Source: Branchiostoma floridae (Eukaryota > Chordata > Leptocardii > Amphioxiformes > Branchiostomatidae). From it: a DNA stretch of 64,000 nt. Within the stretch, counting starts at the first letter, position 1, and every line of letters begins with the position of its first letter. Below are positions 37,501 through 49,012 of the stretch, piece after piece. The position numbers were made by a program, and so were the translations under genes. The notes under the pieces were generated by a model. That model had not been told where the DNA came from. It searched no databases and saw nothing but the letters and a program-made list of their open reading frames with translations. The stretch covers positions 13,021,560 through 13,085,559 of the forward strand of contig NC_049979.1 in NCBI RefSeq assembly GCF_000003815.2, in the 5' to 3' direction.

Positions 37501-40500
37501 TGCATGTAGACCTTACGAAAGTCGCTGTACTTTTGTCGTGTCAATAAAGATTGCAATATATTATTCAAGGATGCCAGGCTATTTGAAACCATTTAGCCTC
37601 AGAATTCTCTACATTGTATGGAATTGACTCAGCAAGGGACCTTTCTAATATCCCCTGCAATTATCGGGTGCACTTGCAATTGAATCCGGAGAGCACACGG
37701 CCCATCGGCCTTGACGGAGAGCAGACGATGAAAGCATCTCCTATACTCGATGGGGGATAAGTCTGACACAATAGGAGAATCGTGCGAGAAGTTGGAGATG
37801 ATAGAGATTTCCGTGCGCATTGAGATTTTAAAGCCAATCATCAGAGAGCAATCAGTGCCACGCTTTTCTACCTCAAGTACCTGGCAGCGATCTGGTAGAG
37901 CATTTAGGTAAAAACCGAAAACCCACCAAGGATATGAAGGTGGAGAGGGATAACGATGATGGCAAATGAATGGGTGTTGTGTCTATGATCTCTGTGGCCG
38001 CATGGCTAAATAAATCTTTACCGTAATTTTATCTGATGGATGCACAGTCAAGTATAGTAGGAAATTGTAAAATGGCTACATATATTTTGTGCATCGTTGT
38101 TCCTCGTCCATATCCGTCAACCGGAAATAAGCGCTTTGAGGGCGCAGAACGTACACAGTTAATATGATGGGTTTTATTCTTAGTTCATGGGTAAATTGTT
38201 ATATACACTAATGGCCAGGGTTAAAGACGCTTATCAAAAGTTGACGGTTTCAGGATGACAGAGCTGACCCAGGACTGTCTCACGAAAGACAAAAATAAAA
38301 TTAAATTCTGATTTTTCTGATTTCACTTCGCTTCTGGCAGGCCTTACGTGGCGTCCGTGACGGCTGCACGCTGACGTCTGCTAGATCATATCGCAAGCCA
38401 ATTCTTCCAGAGCCGCCTCATCAATCTTGAGATAAAACTAAGTCACGCTTGCAGAGTCTGGCCATACACAGTCATGATCAGAGGATTTGGCTGCCTACAA
38501 AGGTAGAGTCATATTACGGACAGTAGCGTTTTGCATCCTTCACGACCAAAGGTTTGTTGGGGCGTGCTGAAGAAGAGTCTTCTTTGCATGATTTTATACG
38601 TGTCCCGGGTCATATAACTAGTTCTTCTCATGTCAGAACCTCGGAACCTCTATAACTCCTTCAAACGCCTGAAAACTCCATAAACGCCATGAGTCAAAGC
38701 AAGGACATGGCTCAAGTGATTTCAGGTAGGAATCATAATCCAAGAAGGTACGACGTATCTCTGGATGTGAATCAACAGGCAGCGCGGCTTGCTTTCCGGA
38801 AAACCATACTGCACTGCAGTAGCGGGTTTCTATTTCATCCTTCCGAGCGTTAGCAGTATCATTTCCATAATTCCATTACAATTCAGTCTCTGTACTTATA
38901 TTATAGACAGTTGGCAGTTAATGGAGAATGTTTGTCACAAAGCCGCGAAAATCGATCGGACGATGATTCTACGGCAATCGCCCGAGCCTCGCTTATGATA
39001 CTAACTTTATTGCACAACAATTGTACAAGGTACAAAGTATGGTTTATATGTGACAGGTACAGTTTTCGGGTGAAAAATACGCGCAACCATCTATCCATCT
39101 TAAATGTGGCCGATCTTCCATTGATACGCCCGAAGATCGTGGATAATGTGACAGGGGTATTAGGAAAACACAGGGTGCCACTTAGGAGCGACATTGCAAC
39201 ATTATATGACACACAAATACTTATATAAGAAGCACTAGAAATCGCTGAAAACTGTCAAGTTTCATGTAAGCTTCAAAATGTGTAAACGCCTGCCGATACA
39301 ATCTTTTCATTTTCTAATCGGTCCAAAATCCGGTTTAAGGTCCGTTTTTTTAACCTGTCCAACAAAAAAGCGGCTTTGGACCGATACCCACCCCTACTTT
39401 TACAAGTTTGGACCAATCCGTAGATTTCCACACCAACCGAGACTTCAGTTGGTTCCCTGTCGGCACTATGATAAAACATTGCCACTATCTTTACTATTCC
39501 TCCAAGATTTACGGCCAATAATCTCGCCCTTTCTTCTTTCGCCCAGAAACATACCAAAAACAGTAAAAGCACGCGTGCTACATATAGACAAGATAGGAGA
39601 ATATCGTAAAATTGAGGAGCCTTCATCCTTTCTTATCCCCCTTATGTCCTTGTTATGGGTGTAGCGTACATGGACAGGGCATAAACATTTCACTGCATAG
39701 TTCAAGTCTCACTCTCTTGTCACTTGACTGCATATTTTTCTTTTGTCCTGAATGATCACAGTTGTCGAAAAGGGCAGAAAATTGGTTTTAGTTCAGTTGA
39801 TAAGTAGGAAATTAGTTTCATTTTTATCTTAAAACTCATTACGTTATAGTTTCTTTTTTATCTTTTCTGCAAGTCTCTGAGCTGTACAAGACGGAAGTAA
39901 TGCACAATTTCCTTAGAGTTTATTGTCTCCCGTCTGGTATCGCCCACGCAACCCTGCATGTGGGGAGATACGGGGAGATTACACTTGATCTTTCACTGAA
40001 GTGACAAACTTGTGTGACAAACCTGCATTTTGTAACACAGGTTTGATCAAGCAGAGACTGGCAAAACTTACCCGTGTCACCAACAGTATCACCAAGCCTC
40101 GAGCTATTTCCACTCCAAACATGGCGGCAACCGTGTTGACGTTGGCCCCGCAAGCTGCTCCTGAATAGTTTGTCTTTAGAAATTGTGGCAATTCATCAAA
40201 CGTATGATGTCGAGAACATTCAACCCTCGCGAACGTTATTAATGTTCATTATTGCTTTTCGCTGGTAATCCAGCTGATGGCGGCTAGCCGAAAGATGAGA
40301 GGAAGCAAAACTTGGCAACCATATTGTATTTAGAGGGAAACTTATTACAGTTTATACGTATTAGACGATGGTATCCTAAAACTACGAAGAAATCCCAAAG
40401 TAGCATCTAAAACCAGCAATGCCGCGCGTTTTTAATCTGCCTCCGAGCTATGTCGGAAACGTTTGCAGCATGATTGCGCTATACACCATTCTCACGCGGC

Positions 40501-43500
40501 GGCCATGATAGATCGAAGAAGAGGTCAATGAGGCAAACAGACAAAACTTATTTCTAAAATCAGGTCCCATTTAGTTTTCCCCCAAACCACACAAATTTTC
40601 ATGATATAAGATAGAATAATAAATATTACAAGAAGTGTTTTGCACCGAAAAAGGTAGCAATTTAGAGTAGTTTAGACTGACCCCATAGTCCCTTAAGAGA
40701 TGCAAAATAAAAACATAATAATGCAAATTTTTAACGAATTTGCAGCCATTCACTTATTGGTCGATTTCCTAATTGGCAGGCTACCATTGGTCGAACTGCT
40801 AATTATGATGGACAGCCTTTTGTTTGCCACATTGAACTCGTTTTAGATCTATCATGGCCGCCGCGTGAGAAAGGTGTATAAGTCAGAGCAATCGACCCTT
40901 TACAAACTTCCAACGTACATGTGACATGGCCGAGAATTGGGCCTCAGACGCCAGAAGAAAGCAGTGTGAACCAGTAAAAATAAGACTTCCAGAAAGACAA
41001 TATATCAAACAATGCCCATCGTCCGTGTCGAACGCTGGGGCAGTCATCAATGTTCGGCGTTTAAACTGCCGAGAAAGTTGTAGGCATAGCCCACGAATCA
41101 TAAGATATTCTTTTAGCTTTGATCAGAATGCTCTTATGCATACTGCTTTATTAGTTTCTAGTATTAATTGTAGGTAAAAATATATCTAACCATCGTCATC
41201 ATCATCATCATCGGCCGACGTGCGTACACGACGGAGTTATTACCGTTATACCCCCCCCCCCCTTACGGGGTGACATACCCTATACAACCACTGTAGGGTA
41301 CATGAAAACTGCCAGTTAGGGCGAATTATTGACGAGTTGGTATACGTAGTCAATACCAATATAAACGTCATTAAGAATTACATCTTGTCTATAAAAATCT
41401 ACTTCGTTGCAAGGTGCATCCCCAGCGTCTGATTCCTGGAACTCAGGCAATCTGTCATGATATTGATTAAGTTCGTCAATTAGGGCAGCAGACTCTGGAG
41501 TAATGCCAATATGACGGAAGGGGCGGTTTATCTAGTGCGTGGTGTTGATGACATTTGGCGTATCCAGTCAGACGAAACATCTGATATTTGATTGAATTGA
41601 TCTCTAATGATTGATCAAAGTAACGTGACGTCAGTGCAGGCATTTCAGCAACAAGGGGGTGCTGATTGACTAAAGACTTAAAGCAATCCGCTTGACTAAA
41701 AAGCATTCAATAAGGTTATAATCAGTTCTATGTGAGCAGGGTGAGTAAATGAAATATTCAAGAAAAGCTTCCAGTCGTAGTCAATGTGGGGAGTGAAGGG
41801 AATTAGCATGACGTTGGAGCTAACTGAAAACGAGACTGTTCAATACCACAATACACTAATTAAATCAGAAAACGATATCAGGAGAAGCTCTTTCACCGGC
41901 TCTGAAGATACAAGATAATACCGGCAGTCAGCTTCAACCGCCATATCATATTGTCAACAACGCCTTTCTGTTGCTCACGAAACTAACTTAAGATCAAATA
42001 GGCGATTGATTATGGGCCCAATGCTTCTTCAATTCCCCGACTGTTGTAGCATAATTAGAATAATTAGACTGTGCGGTTGACAGTGGGGTATTAGCGGCGG
42101 GTATCAGCCTTGTAAGTGTCAGATTAATGTCGGTCATATCGGACGTGAAGGAGACAGCGTATCATCTGGTCTCATTTGCTGATATGATTCTCGTTACGTG
42201 CTGACATAGAACCGACTCATGTGATGAAAAGTATTAACCAATCCCGGTGGAAGGGCTAGTAGTGCTGGGAGAGGGTTTTAAGAACCACGGGCAGCAACCA
42301 GTTGTAGCGATGGGTCAAAGTATTCGGCACTAAGGGGCAGGACCAGCAGAAGTGATGGGTCAAAGTGTTCAGCACTAAGGGCGGGACCAGTTGTAGTGAT
42401 GGGTCAAAGTGTTCAGCACTAAGGGCAGGACCAGCAGAAGTGATGGGTCAAAGTGTTCAGCACTAAGGGCGGGACCAGTTGTAGTGATGGGTCAAAGTGT
42501 TCAGCACTAAGGGCAGGACCAGCAGTAGTGACGGGTCAAAGTGTTCAGCACTAAGGGCGGGACCAGTTGTAGTGATGGGTCAAAGTGTTCAGCACTAAGG
42601 GCAGGACCAGTTGTAGTGATGGGTCAAAGTGTTCAGCACTAAGGGCGGGACCAGTTGTAGTGATGGGTCAAAGTGTTCAGCACTAAGGGCATGACCAGTT
42701 GTAGTAATGGGTATAGTGTTCAGCACCAAGGGCAGAACCACTAGTAGTCATTGGTTATATAGCGTTCAGCACCAAGAGTAGGGCCACTAGTAGTCAGTGG
42801 TTATGGTGTTGAGCACCAAGGGCAGGACCACTCGTATTGATGATTATAGAGTTCAGCACCAAAGGCAGGGCCACCAGTAGTGATGGTTATAGTATTCAGC
42901 ACCAAGGACAGAACCACTAGTAGTCATTGGTTATGGCGTTCAGCACCAGAGGCCAGAACCGCCTGTAGTAATGGTTGTAGCGTTTAGCACCAAGGGCAGG
43001 AGCACTAGTATTGTTTGGTTATAGTGTTCAGCACCAAGGGCGGGACCAGTGAAAGTGATGCACCTTGGAAAGGACCACTAGTATATAGTAGTGATGGTTA
43101 TAGACTATATAGTGCTCAGTATCAAGGATAGGACCACTAGTAGTGATTGGTCATAGTAATCAGTAGCAAGAGCAGGTTCTACCGGTAATACTGTGTTGTG
43201 GTGTTAAGCCCCAGCGACAGGGACCACCAATAGTGCAGGGGTAGAGTGTGCAGGGACAGGAGCCATCAGTTGGTCGTTTCGTAGTATTTGCAAATTACAT
43301 GAACCGTCCATCAAGGTTGTTGCTAATGTTCAGTTCCGGGTACAAGGAGAAACAATGGTGAAGCCTATAATATTAACCGTTACTAAAAGGATTCTGTCTC
43401 TTGTCACGCAATGACGGTTAGTCCCAAGGACACACGTCATGACCATACTTGACAGTAGCTATGATAAAGTGCCGGAACCACCGCTGATGATTGGGAATAC

Positions 43501-46500
43501 TCATCAGGGACATACAACAAACTATGGACACCACGTGATTGATGGGAATTTAAAGCACTACACTTCCTTAACAATCACCTGTTGACACAAGGTATTTTCC
43601 AGGCTATTTGTTACTGACTTGTCAATTAATCCATCTTATGTCACTCCATTTGGCATCGTGTGTTGGGCACAGAAGCCAGATTCAAGGTCCTAGATTCAAA
43701 TCCCCTGACATACCCCGTGAATTTCCTCACTCTATCCAGGTGTACAAATGCACACACGGCTTCGGTTCCCGGAGGTAGAGAAAGCGGAAGGAGAGGGATG
43801 CCGTGCCCTAGACACAGTGGATAGAAGAAACCCATCGCCCCTATGGTCTCAAAAAGGTCATGGGGGTTTCTTTTACCTTTATATCATACTCTTGTCCAGA
43901 ATTATTAAAGGTCAAGCTTCATTATTTATGATGATGATGATGGCACACTTTAAAATGTATGAATAAATCCAGTAGTAACGTTACATGTAGCTGGGAGCCA
44001 CGCTAGAGGATAAGAAATATCACAGTCAGCTGGAGACAATGACGTGCTTGGTACCACATATGACCTTCAAAACTTAGGCAATAACGTTCTAGCAAAAACA
44101 CTATTATTTTGAACAGGATGTATTCAGTGAGGATGCTGCTTGAAGACTGTCATGTGCTTCAGTTTGATCCACTCTGGTCCTACTATATGTTTATACATAT
44201 AGATAATCGGGTCACCTTGTTACATCATGGCGATAGGAAAGGGAATTTCATTATAGCAGCGTAGACCTCATCATTATAGCAGCGTAGACCTGATTATTAT
44301 AGCAGCCCAGACCTCATCAGTATAGCAGCGTAGACCTCATCAGTATAGCAGCATAGGCCTCATTATTATAGCAGCTAAACGCCATCTAACCTGATTCAGC
44401 ATTTAACCGGGGCAGCATCATGGTAACGGGGATGGAATAGATATATCTGCCTCACATGGAAAGATAATGTCAGGGTCACCACCCCTGTATGCATTACGTG
44501 GAGTGTAGAAATCTAAAAGGTGATTAAAACAGTGTGAGGGTCAGGGTCGCGTCGTACAAGAATTTGGGGTTCTCATTGCGCGGTTTGCTTCCAGGGGGTT
44601 CTATAAGATTGTAAGCTTATGTTTGCCACCGGACATGTGAGAAATCCGAGCTGTAATACTTCGCGATGTTTCTGCTTTTCAGTGATGATAAGAGGAACAT
44701 AACACCCTCGACTTTTCACGCGAGCTCTGCATTTTTCTGTGAAGTCTGAACCAAGTGGTATTCATCATTCCGGATGTGCACCAACAAGCCCTGATAGTTC
44801 CGCACTATCCCCTTGCGGTAGGCACGCTTCAAGGATCTAGAAAATGCACACTCTTGTAGATGTCGCTGCCAAATCACGCAAAAATGTGGCACTGATGTCC
44901 ACTTTAAGCGATCCCTGACCTTGAGAAAACCGGGGTATTTGTCTAGTTGAGGTCACACCCGACTTTGACGTCTGGCCTGATGTTGATCTCCCTGCAGGCA
45001 GGCAGTATGTAGTTTTGAGTGTTGTGATTTCTGCTAATGGGAAGCCAAATACGAGTCCCCCTTGAAACAGTTAAAGATACACTACCTACAATTCTTGTGT
45101 CAATGGTACATATCCCAGAGTCAATAACGTATGTATCCCTTAAAGTACCATGTTATTCCCTCGGTACCAATTAATCTTTGGTACATCAGAAAACAAGCGT
45201 GCTGCTGTGCGGAATACATTTTCTGTAATTTATGAGCAGATTTTAAGTCGCCTAGGGAATTGGTAGGCGTGATACCTCATTCGTTTTCTATATTCTCGTA
45301 CATACCTTGTCTATTACCTGATTCAAAGGAACTGATTCAAGGAAACTGTTGTTTAGATAAATAGAAAAGATGCTACACGTAATGTATATGTTAGTAGAAG
45401 AGGACTTGTATACTACACTGTGGTCATATCCATATTCAAGACTGCAGGACCATACATCAGCAATCAGGGTAAAACACGTGAACCACTTATAAATTTCTCC
45501 GCCTTTAACGGAGTAATCATGGGCCGGTCACCTATCCGTCTCTCTGTATCTGGGGATTTTACATTGTAAGACCTTTGGTTGGCCGTACAAAAATAACGTG
45601 TGATTGCGCTAATAGCTACAGCTCTCCCTGCTGCATTTAGTTTACACCATTAGAGAGAGAGAGTGATAAGTCTTTCTCCTGTATGATAGAACAAATACAC
45701 ACGCGACTACACGCCTGTAAGTTCTGATAACCCCAGTGCCGCCTACACGGTATGACCGGGGCGCTCCTGAGTTGTTGATGATCATGAATTCTTGACATAT
45801 ATTTTCCCAAGGATTATCACGGATGTTTTCGGGACAACCCACTTACCATACCTTACCACTCCCGAGCGGTATCCATCATTCCATTCCGCACTGCACACTA
45901 CGTTTCCATAGTACATCGTATTCAGGCAATAAACGACTGATTTACTGATGAACAATAAAGTACATGCACTATTTCACCCCCGTTCCTAAAGTGGTATCTT
46001 CGTTTATTTTCCAGATTAAAGTACGATTACATTTAATAGGTGTGTTTTTGTCAATCTTAGGTCACGAAGACTTTTCAACCTTGTACCTAAATTCCAATTG
46101 AAACATGGAGTTATCATTCTTTCCGCAGATGAAAATAGAGCTAATCTGCCCAGTATGACGTAGAATGGCACAAATACTCAGTTCAACTCAGTTTAATTCA
46201 AATATGAGATAATCTGTGTTTTTATTGTCTAGTGGCCGTGTCACTGCGATGTTTGGAAATTTCCCCTACTAGTATTCTGAAGGCGTATGCGTTATCTGAA
46301 GGTAAACTTACTTGAATTTCTGACTGACTCAGCTAGAGAAGAGGAATGTTGTACATGTGGTAGTATGACAACCGGAAAGACCGATAGTGCCAGATGTACC
46401 TATTGTAGCTGGACGCCAGGATGAGGAAGCACATTTTGTGTTTGTAAAACCCGTCATCCGATCCATCGATCCAGCGGCTTTGCTTTGAGTATATTTCCGA

Positions 46501-46767
46501 AATATTACAAAGCTCTTATATTGTCATTGCATGTGCGAACATAGCTCAATAATGTTTGCGTACTTACCTTATCAGCATGGTTTTGCCGCACTGTGAGATT
46601 TGTCTGGCCACTCCTTTCCACGACTTCAACAGCAAGAATTTCTGCTTCTGAGTAAGTGGCAACCTTTCGTCCAACGCCGACGGTGTGGAGGATTTGGGCG
46701 GTGTGCTGTCGCCGCTGTTGGCTGACTCCGACTCGTGCGACATCTTCTTGCTGTTTGAACATCCCAT
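19302..46767 (-). CDS. Globin with N-terminal lipidation signal, globin X-like (three exons, 232 aa)
   Basis: The exons 46568-46767, 22532-22769 and 19302-19562 join in phase (phases 2 and 0) at the two ancient globin intron sites, B12.2 and G7.0. The total of 699 bases gives 232 residues plus a stop. The start MGCSNSKK carries Gly2 for N-myristoylation, Cys3 for palmitoylation and a basic patch, as described for globin X. A disordered Ser/Pro-rich leader (about 9-35) precedes the A-helix Trp (KSW, 48-50). Phe79/Phe83 sit in the C-CD region, His103 is the distal E7 position and His135 the proximal F8 position, so haem ligation is intact. The H helix ends near 189 and an unusual ~43-residue basic tail follows. 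Membrane-bound globins of this type are thought to act in redox or signalling rather than bulk oxygen transport. Assignment to globin X rather than another amphioxus globin class is inference. An alternative in-frame ATG four codons upstream (46777-46779) would hide the MGC signal. Confidence 0.9.
21371..21529. mobile_element. GC-rich foldback element (~160 bp) in globin intron 2
   Basis: CCGGGGCCCGGCGGGCTGG at 21371 and onward (to ~21403) pairs with an inverted copy at 21494-21529, with a ~90-bp AT-rich loop between. The GC-rich tips against an AT-rich background suggest a MITE or a stable hairpin. Confidence 0.75.
22532..22769 (-). CDS. globin exon 2 (haem pocket, helices B-end to F/G)
   Basis: Acceptor CCACCAG, donor TTG|GTAAGG, phase 2 in and phase 0 out, 79 codons plus one base. 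Encodes LFKDDPQLMAVF, the distal-His motif DAHAATVM and the proximal-His motif VGKMHQRYNV, ending PSVFL at site G7.0. Confidence 0.93.
23019..23205 (-). pseudogene. LINE reverse-transcriptase C-terminal fragment (non-LTR retrotransposon)
   Basis: The minus strand reads QRLHLEYSAIVWNPYTIKG, then a VQSTAVRV segment and finally SPLISERRRN before a stop. This is the conserved C-terminal signature of CR1/L2-type LINE reverse transcriptases (LEYASxVWxPYT...VQRRAARF...ERRR). Only about 60 codons survive, so it is a dead fragment lying in sense orientation within globin intron 1. Confidence 0.8.
33080..33430. repeat. Dispersed repeat, copy 1
   Basis: Begins ACGCCGGCCGAATTTTAGATCGG and shares ordered blocks with 35127-35430: the GAGCTCGC(T/C)GAAT block, a GACGTCGG(A/C)CGT block, and GCCGAGCT followed by TTGATTTGT. 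It is diverged and has no coding function that I recognise; the plus-strand frame across it is probably fortuitous. Confidence 0.6.
35127..35430. repeat. Dispersed repeat, copy 2, with internal inverted repeat
   Basis: A diverged copy of the 33.1-kb repeat in the same orientation. It also contains a perfect 16-base inverted pair, TACCCCTTTACAAATC (~35195) against GATTTGTAAAGGGGTA (~35408), enclosing ~200 bp. This suggests a MITE-like core. Confidence 0.6.
35634..35742. repeat. (ACTC)n microsatellite
   Basis: About 109 bases of nearly perfect CACT tetranucleotides, with CACCCACC variants at its left end, in globin intron 1. Confidence 0.96.
36595..37565 (+). mobile_element. 5'-truncated non-LTR retrotransposon, C-terminal ORF and 3' tail
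   Basis: An open plus-strand frame runs from about 36595 with no in-frame stop until 37440; the first ATG is at 36661, giving 259 codons. Its end carries a CPFC...EDERHFVMDC zinc-finger-like motif (37186-37240 region, Cys-x2-Cys...His-x4-Cys). I associate this motif with the C-terminus of LINE-type polyproteins in invertebrates. About 100 bases after the stop, an AATAAA (37543-37548) precedes an AT-rich end, as in a LINE 3' UTR. No reverse-transcriptase motif remains, so the copy is 5'-truncated, but the long intact frame suggests recent insertion. It lies antisense to the globin gene. A domesticated host gene is a less likely alternative. Confidence 0.6.
40480..40880. mobile_element. 401-bp MITE, copy 1
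   Basis: Both ends form a ~35-base terminal inverted repeat (TATACACC, one variable base, then TTCTCACGCGGCGGCCATGA on the left). It is the same length as, and about 97-98% identical to, 61505-61905. It is AT-rich inside and non-coding. TA at both tips could be a target-site duplication, as in Tc1/mariner-type elements, or part of the element. Confidence 0.92.
42306..43230. repeat. 44-bp minisatellite with a degenerate tail
   Basis: The unit GATGGGTCAAAGTGTTCAGC... is 44 bases long and repeats about nine times almost perfectly from 42306 to ~42710. It continues as ever more diverged copies (keeping GTTCAGCACCAAGGGCAGGACCA-like cores) to about 43230. Several near-perfect units alternate between two variants, CAGCAGAAGT and GTTGTAGT, hinting at an 88-base higher-order unit. 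Confidence 0.93.
44248..44376. repeat. 23-bp tandem array (~5.5 units)
   Basis: Units of the type CCTCATCATTATAGCAGCGT plus AGA repeat with small changes (ATCATT, ATTATT, ATCAGT variants). Confidence 0.9.
46568..46767 (-). CDS. globin exon 1 (N-terminal anchor, A and B helices)
   Basis: Residues 1-66 plus two bases of the Arg67 codon; donor AG|GTAAGT. Contains MGCSNSKK, the Ser/Thr/Pro-rich linker and the helix from LTQKQKFLLLKSWKGVARQI to the B helix. The donor position corresponds to globin site B12.2. Confidence 0.9.
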
Positions 46768-47814
46768 GTTCGCTCCCATGCCGAGGAGTGTGCGCGCAGG
46801 CGGCCGAACCACACCGCTTGATGAAAGAATTTTCCGCCCGCCACGCGAGCACTCCGTCCAACAATCTCGTCCAGAAAGAGAACACTCGACCTTGTGCCGT
46901 GGACCGGTAGGAACCTGTAAGTGTAATAACACACAGCAAAAAATAATCCTCAACTGAGCGTCAAGATGTACGGAAAGAGGATCACTTCATCACGTCCGAC
47001 ACATCGACAGAGCCTTCACTCGTGGTTTGACTGTCTTCACCCTGAGCCAGATCCTTCACCTGTGGCCTAAGCGACCTGACACGCTCTCAACGTAGTTGTA
47101 CAATTGTGCCAAGAAGGCCACAGGTCATGCGTTCTTGAGATCACGTGAAGATGACTCCAATCAGGTTCGACACATCGTCAAGCCTGTCACACTGCCCTAC
47201 CTCACCAACTAAATCTGACTACTCGGAAGGCTCATGCCTTGGTTCACTGCGGCGTTCTTTTAGGTTCCTGCTGTTCCACGTGCGATTCATTCATGCCGTG
47301 GACCGTTTCAACTGTCGAGGTTTCTACGGTTCGTCCTAAAATGCAATTTTACAAAACACTAGTGCTGTTTATATACAACCGATCGAGGCTTACTGTGTGA
47401 TAACGGTAGGCTTTATCATCAGTGGCCGCCGGCGTAGTTCGGAATTATATGGTTCCGTTACGCCCCCTACCGTCCGCTGTTGTGAAATGACACAGCTACC
47501 ATGACAGTATCTTAAGCAATGTATGGTCCGGTCCACTTTAGCCTGGCATTAGTGTTTCAAAGTATATTTAAGCAATTTAGCTAATTATTGTTACTTTTCT
47601 ACACCGACTAACGTTACACAGTCATGGTAACCAATGTACGAAAAATGTATTCCCCATAAAGCTTTTTAAATTTCAAATGAGTTTTCACTGACGTTTATAG
47701 GCATTAAGGTTCAGCACGTCGTACACGAGGAAGCCAAGTGAAAGATATAATTATAATGTCTATGATATTTAAACCGTTGTAATTTTTGCGTTATAACAGC
47801 CTAGGTTACACATA

Positions 47815-48440
47815 GCCGAGTTTAACTCCCGAACACCAGCCGACCCTTAGCCGACTCAGGTCGGCAGTAGTTCGGGAGCAGTCTGACCAGTTTTAGGCCA
47901 CGCCTATCTTTGGTGCCGAACTTAAGCCGAATATGCATCTCCTAACCATCTCCTAACCATGTCCTAACCTAGCCCCGAATGCTATCTAACCTACTCCCAA
48001 CCATCCCGACCACCAGCCGTAGACTGCCGAATCTCTCCTGACTGATTCCCAACCGATTGCTAATCGTCTCACGACTTGAAATGGACATATTAAGAGATTT
48101 TCACAAAGAGAGGCTATTTTTGTTTTCAATCAAAATAATCCAGTTTTCTATGCTGTTAACATCACCAAGATATCAAATTTTGATCATAGATAGCGCCAAT
48201 ACGGCATTTATCGTTCTTCTTTGTTTTTGGTTGAATGTCGGTCGTGTGAAGTTCGGGGGTGATTCGCCCACGTTCTGGTAATTTTCATTTTGCATGCCGG
48301 GAAGCCTGACAGCAGAGATGGTCTTGGGGTGAGTCGTGGGTAGGTTGGAAACTAGCTGTGAGTCAGCAGTTCAAAATTAACTTGCTGTGAACTAACTGCG
48401 AGCCTTGTGGGGATTCGTGGGCGATATCTGGGTTTACACT
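47815..48440. repeat. Possible C-rich/G-rich armed foldback repeat
   Basis: The left half contains iterated CTCCTAACCAT / CCCAACC motifs and a small GCCGAC...GTCGGC hairpin; the right half is rich in the complementary GTGGGTAGGTTGG type. The arms resemble each other in inverted orientation but are too diverged for me to draw ends. Confidence 0.3.
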
Positions 48441-48636
48441 TTACATATGCAACCTGTCCGTTTTAGACGCGAGATTGATTGCACATGAGGGACATTAAAT
48501 TTGATGACGGGCCAAGTTAGGGCGAGGATCCTCAGAGGGGATGAAGGGAGCAAGTTAAATCAATATCTACCTCTCCTATGTTAAGTACGGACGAGCTTTC
48601 CATACACTTTCATCTGTCCGCGGGGAGAGCTCACGT

Positions 48637-48872
48637 CAGGTGGTATCTAACTGCACTTGGGGTATGGTGCGGCACTGCGGAATTCGCAAGATCACTCAAC
48701 GAATTTCAGAGATAAAGAACACATTTTCTTACGTTTGTGTTTTTTGTTGTGTTCTAAGTCATACATTTACGTATTACGCAATATTTGAATTACAAAACAA
48801 CACAAAAATAACAACAGTGAACGAACCCCGCAGTGCCACACTGGTACCCCAAGTGCAGTGAGATACCACCTG
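48637..48872. mobile_element. 236-bp MITE with ~50-bp terminal inverted repeats
   Basis: CAGGTGGTATCTAACTGCAC at 48637 is mirrored by an inverted copy ending at 48872 (CAGGTGGTATCTCACTGCAC in reverse complement). Pairing goes on through TTGGGGTA and GGCACTGCGG. The AT-rich centre is non-coding. Confidence 0.88.
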
Positions 48873-49012
48873 TATGTAGATTGTCTCCAGTGATTTGGCT
48901 ACGTTTTCACAACTTATAGGGCTTTCACACTGAAACCAAATCAACAGGAATAATTTAGAACCAGCCGGAACGAAGAATTTGTAAATTTGTCAAATTTGTG
49001 CCACGCGAGAGG

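Larger units (their letters stand above)
22770..46567 (-). other. Globin intron 1 (~23.8 kb)
   Basis: Bounded by the phase-matched donor at 46567 and acceptor at 22770. It holds LINE remnants (23.0-23.2 and 36.6-37.6 kb), a pair of dispersed repeats (33.1 and 35.1 kb), an ACTC repeat, a 401-bp MITE, a 44-bp minisatellite and a 23-bp tandem array. No complete host gene is recognisable inside. Stretches not listed separately (roughly 23.4-33.0, 37.6-40.4 and 44.4-46.5 kb) show nothing I can name. Confidence 0.75.

Noticed and set aside
39278-39664. Overlapping ~120-codon frames on both strands
   Set aside because: No motif, no splice context and low-complexity sequence; overlap on both strands is typical of chance frames.
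40076-40190. Candidate middle exon of the globin
   Set aside because: Exons 46568-46767 and 22532-22769 already join in phase at site B12.2 with no missing globin residues, so an extra exon here would disrupt the fold. Kept only as a low-interest finding.
42306-43230. CRISPR-like array
   Set aside because: The repeat units are contiguous with no unique spacers and lie in a eukaryotic intron, so this is a minisatellite.
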